64,000 nt of DNA from contig JAGTYA010000025.1 in the NCBI GenBank assembly GCA_024291935.2, forward strand, positions 11,677,501-11,741,500. Direction: 5' to 3'. A program made the translations under genes and the position numbers. The notes below the pieces were generated by a model that saw only the letters and a list, made by a program, of their open reading frames with translations, was not told where the DNA came from and searched no databases. This document shows, piece by piece, positions 60,091 through 64,000 of the stretch. This stretch comes from Okapia johnstoni. Lineage: Eukaryota > Chordata > Mammalia > Artiodactyla > Giraffidae. Numbering within the stretch: position 1 is the stretch's first letter; each line of letters starts with the position of its first letter.

Positions 60091-60716
60091 GCCGTCTCTA
60101 ACCCTCCTCTAATGAAATGCCTGATTCTGAATCCATCCCTGAGCAGAGTTTTCAGAAAGAGGTCGAGGGCTGTGACTGATGGGGCGACACCTAGGTTTTG
60201 TGGCAGCAGGAGTTGGAGTGGGCGCCCGGCTGTGGGGCCACCCTGGCTTTAGGGCGGTTTCTTCAAAGGCAGACACCCCAGCTGGCCGATCCTGGCTGGG
60301 AGTGCATCCCCTGGTCAGGGTCAGAGGCAGCGTCAGCCTCGCTGTGGGCAGATCTGGGCTGGACCCCTGGGGGATGCACACCCTGTCCAGGGTCCCGGCG
60401 TCCCCGGGGGCATGCCCTCCATCACCCCCATCATTTCACAGATCAGCACATCCCCCGGAACCACACAGCTGGGACTGACAGGGCGGTGGTCTTCCCCACA
60501 GGGCTCCCCATCCCCCACAAGAGACGTCCTGTCCCAGCCGGTGGCCTCGCCCCCAGAGGTCGGTCACCTGGAGCCAAGGTCCCAAGCCCCAGCTGCATGT
60601 GCCCCGCCACCCTCCAAAATTGGGGGTGGGCTGTGTGAGCGCGGGAGACAGTCCCCGTACATGCACAGACCTTGCGTTTCAGGATCGCGATTCACGCACA
60701 GTCCTGAGAAGTATTC

Positions 60717-60896
60717 TTGGGCTTCCCTGGTGGCTCAGCTGGTGAAGAATCTGCCTCCAATGCAGGGGACCCCGGTTCGATTTTTGGGTCAGGAAGATCC
60801 CCTGGAGAAGGGAAAGCCTGCCCACTCCAGTATTCTGGCCTGGAGAGTTCCATGGACTGTATAGTCGTCCGTGGATGACTGAGTGACCTTCACTTT
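60717..60896 (+). mobile_element. Bov-tA SINE
   Basis: Head GGGCTTCCCTGGTGGCTCAG, B-box-like GGTTCGATTTTTGG and a shortened tail. The preceding GTATTCTTG matches the junction of the tandem pair at 59.06 kb, so it may be the second unit of a former dimer. Confidence 0.9.
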
Positions 60897-61431
60897 CTGT
60901 TCTCAGAAAGGGTCCGTCTTCTGTCAGGCAGGGTCCGTGTGCCTCTGCCCACGTTCCCTCCTGCAGGACCACAAGGTTACGGCAGCCAGGATGCCTGCAT
61001 GCGCGGGTCGGGCTGACCCCTCAGAGACCCCCATGTTGCTGCTTCGTAGTCCCTCCTTGAGGCCTGACCGCTCTGATGGTCACTGGAAGAGGGTCATGGA
61101 GATGCGGTCCCCCAGGAAGGCCTCTCTGGGGTTTTGGGTGGGTGCTGGCTGCTCAGGTGCTGTGGGCCTGGCTTTGGCGGGGGAGGTCCCCGTCTGCCTC
61201 TTGCCTCGGGTGCAGGACACCAAACCTCAGGTGGGTTTAGGTCTTAAGACCTCAGAAAGCAGAAGCCGCTGGGATTGGACGGGCTGGTTACTTGAGGCGG
61301 GGGCTTGGCCCTCTGAGCCTGTTGCCCTGTGTAGGGGTGCGGGGTCTACCCTGCCCTCCTGCTCTCCCCCCCGCCCGCCCAGCGGTGGCTGGCCCCAGGG
61401 CCTGCCCTCCCCCCGGCCAGGTCTCGACCCA

Positions 61432-61830
61432 TCAGTGTGTACACAGGACCAGTCAGCATGTACACAGGGCTGCTCAGTGTGTACAAAGGGCTAGTCAGCG
61501 TGTACACAGGACCAGTCAGCATGTACACAGGGCTGGTCAGTGTGTACAAAGGGCCGGTCAGCGTGTACACAGGGCCGGTCAGTGTGTACACAGGGCTGGT
61601 CAGTGTGTACACAGGGCCGGTCAGTGTGTACAAAGGGCCGGTCAGTGTGTACACAGGGCCGGTCAGTGTGTACAAAGGGCTGGCCAGCGTGTACACAGGG
61701 CTGGTCAGTGTGTACAAAGGGCCAGTCAGCGTGTACACAGGACTTGTCAGCGTGTACAAAGGGCTAGTCAGCATGTACACAGGACTGGTCAGCGTGTACA
61801 CAGGGCCGGTGAGTGTGTACACAGGGCCTC
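61432..61830. repeat. 21-bp minisatellite, 19 copies
   Basis: Nineteen units of exactly 21 bp of the form TCAGYRTGTACAMAGGRCYRG run without a length change from 61432. Units vary at a few fixed positions; ACA and AAA alternate in units 11-16, a 42-bp higher-order pattern. As the unit is seven codons long and lacks stops, it leaves open frames on both strands. It lies 0.8 kb before the catalytic-aspartate exon. Confidence 0.97.
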
Positions 61831-62648
61831 CGTGCTCCAGGCGTGGGAAAGGGGCCCGGGGCAGGAAGCCAGTTGGGCTGTCGGAGCAGTTAACCCAGAG
61901 CCGCGTCCCTGAGGGGCTTGGCGGCCAGTCGGTGGGCAGGCGCCAAGCCACTCAGGCAGGATGCGGTCTGGTGGGCTCCCACCCTGGGCGCTGGAAACAC
62001 CTTGCTTCCCGTCGGCCAGACACGGCCATGTGACCACGCCAAGTGGCCCAGGCAGCTGCGAGCACCCAAGAAAGTCCTGTGGGCACCTGCCCCATCTCTG
62101 CTCCAGCGAGCAGGCCCTTCACTGTCCCCTTGGGGGTGAGCGGAGAGGCAAGGGTGGGGCAGGCCGGGGCACCCCCCAGGGCTGGCTCAGATCCCGAGCT
62201 GCAGGCAGAGCCAGTGTCGGAGGGGGTCCTGGAAGGCGGATGGCTCAGGATGGTGGACCTGGCTGTTCGGTGTGTCCAGCAGAGGGGCGGCCATGGCCTT
62301 GGGTACACAGGGCAGTGGACCTGCCTCTCGGGATGCCAGGCAGCTGCTGCGTGAAGCCCAAGGCCTCCCCGGGCCCCCATCCCTGCACTGACCGAACCCC
62401 ACGACTCAGCAGGTCCCTGCTCGCCCCGGCGACCCTGTGTCAGGGGAGACAGACTCGGACGCAGACCCGCACCAACCGTGGCATCATCGCGTGACATCAT
62501 CACTGCCAGCTTACGACGTGCTTACGAGAAGGGGCACAGACCAGGCTGAACCCGTCTGGGGGCCCCAGGCATGGGCGGGAGGCCGCAGCGCCCGGGGCCG
62601 TGCGGGGGGCGGCTCCCTGGGGTCTGACAGACGCCCCTCTCCCCACAG

Positions 62649-62864
62649 GTGGACATATACAATGCGGACCCCCTGGTCTGCCGGGCGGGGCTCAAAGTCT
62701 GCTTCGGCATCCAGCTGCTCAACGCCGTGTCGCGGGTGGAGCGGGCACTGCCCAAGCTGACGCTGCCTTTCCTGCTGCTGCAGGGCTCCGCCGACCGCCT
62801 CTGCGACAGCAGGGGTGCCTACCTGCTCATGGAGTCGGCCAAGAGCCAGGACAAGACGCTCAAG
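62649..62864 (+). CDS. MGLL: MGLL coding exon (human residues 191-262), catalytic aspartate
   Basis: This 216-nt exon has acceptor CCCCACAG (ends 62648) and donor GTGAGC at 62865, phase 0 at both ends, 72 codons from [10 protein letters not shown] to SQDKTLK. It closes the lid and returns to the hydrolase core. The aspartate of GSADR, codon 62793-62795, is catalytic Asp239. Three cysteines reported to affect activity and oxidation sensitivity in the human enzyme are kept: Cys201 (62679-62681), Cys208 (62700-62702) and Cys242 (62802-62804). The next exon should begin with the segment that includes catalytic His269; no such sequence occurs between 62865 and 64000. Near-identity with human and uninterrupted reading show an active gene, not a processed pseudogene, because introns are present at every expected junction. 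Confidence 0.96.
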
Positions 62865-64000
62865 GTGAGCAGCTGCTGCCGCCTCGAGTCGGGAAGGGCG
62901 GGGGGCCTGCCCTTGGGAGGCACGTCCAGGGACTGCTGAGGCATCAGCTGATCGTTCACTCCCCGGGGAGCGTCCGCGAGTGGGGCACAACAGGACGGAA
63001 ACATGTCATTTCCGGTGGGAAAGCCCCCCGAGTGTCTTCCCTCTAGACCGGGAAGCTGGAGGGGTGGGGAGAGAGCAGACCCACGGGCCGTGTCCGCACA
63101 GAGTGGCGGCCGAGCCTGAAGGTGGCTCTGGGCGGTCGGCGGGGCAGACGAGCCCCAGGGCACGAGCACGGACAGACGGCTCCCACCCACGACAGCCTCC
63201 CCACTGGGCATGGCCGCGTGGACGCCCAGTCCGGGGCCACCTGCTCAGTCACGGGGCACACAGGCGGTCCCCGCGGTGCTGCGCCACTGCGGGGGCTGGG
63301 ATTGCAGTTCAGCTCCACCCCGAGTCCTCTGCCCGCCCGCCCCCTTGGCAGCTCCACTCCAAGGGTCAGCCCTGGCCAGCCTGTGGACAGAGAGGGGCTC
63401 AGATGAACCTGGGACGGGAGACGGTCCCTGGGGGAGGCGGCCCTGGGGACCGCAAGCCCCATTCTGACGCGCCTGAAACTGGGACAGAGGACGGAAAGCG
63501 GGGTCTCAGAGAGGTCTCCACCCCCGTGTCCACGGTGGCTCCGAGATGGAAGCAGCCCCGGCGTCCACTGAAGGCTGACCGAGGAGCCCAGTGGGGTCCA
63601 TCCCGACAGCGGAACGTTCCTCAGCCTCGGAAGCGGGGTGTGGGGGGGTTCTGATACATTCCTGCCACGTGTGTGGATGCACCTTGAGGAGGGCTGTGCT
63701 CGCTGAAACGAGCTGCTCACAAGAGTGCAAGGCATGTGCGATTGCACCCCCAGGACACAAGCAAAGCTGACGAAAGTCATTGCCGGAGACAGCGGAGGGG
63801 ATTCGCTGTGGCCCCATGGTTGGGCCTCGATGCTTTCACTGCGGGGCCCTGGTCACAGAACTAAGATCTCATACGCCGTGCAGCTTGGCCAGAAAAGAGA
63901 AGAGAAGAGAAAGGAGCGTGTTGTCGCCAGGCGTGGGAAGCAGGGCATGGAGCGGGCGTGTAGCGGGGCCAGGGCTTCAGCCGTCAGAACGAGAGCTATA
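62865..64000 (+). other. MGLL: Start of the last MGLL intron seen
   Basis: This stretch opens with donor GTGAGC. It is GC-rich and non-coding, with a CHR-2 type SINE remnant at 63812-63896. The final MGLL coding exon is not within it. Confidence 0.85.
63812..63896 (+). mobile_element. CHR-2 type SINE remnant
   Basis: The + strand reads CGATGCTTTCACTGCGGGGC, CTGGTCACAGAACTAAGATC and ATACGCCGTGCAGCTTGGCC, then an A/G-rich tail; this is the forward CHR order with a damaged head. Confidence 0.7.

Larger units (their letters stand above)
53146..62648 (+). other. MGLL: MGLL intron, 9.5 kb
   Basis: The intron runs from GTGAGT to CCCCACAG. It has an ancient interspersed repeat (53440-53640), a 25-26 bp minisatellite (54151-54280), MIRs at 54.8 and 60.0 kb, a sense BovB with an internal deletion (55118-56838), four Bov-tA units (57746-60896) and a 21-bp minisatellite (61432-61830). 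The remaining GC-rich stretches hold no exon that I can recognise. Confidence 0.9.
1..64000 (+). other. MGLL: MGLL transcription unit, internal part
   Basis: The whole window appears to lie inside one gene. MGLL encodes monoglyceride lipase, a serine hydrolase of the alpha/beta-hydrolase fold that splits 2-monoacylglycerols, including the endocannabinoid 2-arachidonoylglycerol, into free fatty acid and glycerol at membrane surfaces. Five + strand exons totalling 661 nt splice without a frame break and match human MGLL residues 43-262 as recalled. The exons for the N-terminus (about 42 residues) and for the C-terminus with the catalytic histidine are not in the window. No promoter, first exon, 3' UTR or second gene was recognised, so the assignment of the outer 11 kb and last 1.1 kb to MGLL introns is inferred from missing flanking exons. 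Confidence 0.93.

Noticed and set aside
61432..61830. CRISPR-like array
   Set aside because: Units are contiguous without spacers, in a mammalian intron.
61437..62033. Repeat protein with a seven-residue VYTGPVS-like unit
   Set aside because: Produced by the stop-free 21-bp minisatellite; open on both strands, with no splice or start context.
62865..64000. Last MGLL coding exon (catalytic histidine)
   Set aside because: Searched for by eye in all three plus-strand frames; no matching segment, so it must lie beyond the window.

Overview
This window is mammalian nuclear DNA from a ruminant, almost certainly a bovid or close pecoran relative. The interspersed repeats show this: BovB (RTE) LINE fragments, pseudo-tRNA Bov-tA SINEs, a dimeric Bov-A2 SINE and cetartiodactyl CHR SINEs, on top of older mammalian MIR, L1M and MLT1 relics. 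There is no sign of bacterial or viral gene organisation.

The only gene I can support is MGLL (monoglyceride lipase), read left to right on the + strand. Five internal coding exons are present at 11175-11281, 44264-44400, 45501-45611, 53056-53145 and 62649-62864. All are bounded by AG/GT splice sites and join in frame into 220 complete codons plus one leading base. They match residues 43-262 of the 303-residue human isoform as I remember it. They carry the oxyanion-hole alanine, the catalytic serine, the catalytic aspartate and three conserved cysteines. The 5' exons (residues 1-42) and the last exon (catalytic histidine and C-terminus) were not found and should lie outside the window.

Layout: 1-11174 is the end of the upstream intron, with a BovB copy, MIRs, a 30-bp minisatellite and a 187-bp polypyrimidine tract about 660 bp before the first exon seen. 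11282-44263 is one 33-kb intron. It holds most BovB and SINE insertions, a 1.4-kb TG-rich satellite (29080-30470), a CpG-rich block next to it (30480-31340), L1M relics and an MLT1 LTR. The next three introns are 1.1, 7.4 and 9.5 kb. The last of these has two minisatellites and an internally deleted BovB that still shows the reverse-transcriptase YADD motif. 62865-64000 starts the next intron.

The window is therefore about 1% coding sequence and 99% intron. I found no undescribed gene system. The items most worth a second look are structural: BovB and Bov-tA copies with internal inversions, BovB copies in opposite orientation on the two sides of an in-frame 90-nt exon, coding-length tandem repeats inside introns, and an intragenic CpG-rich block beside a large TG satellite.
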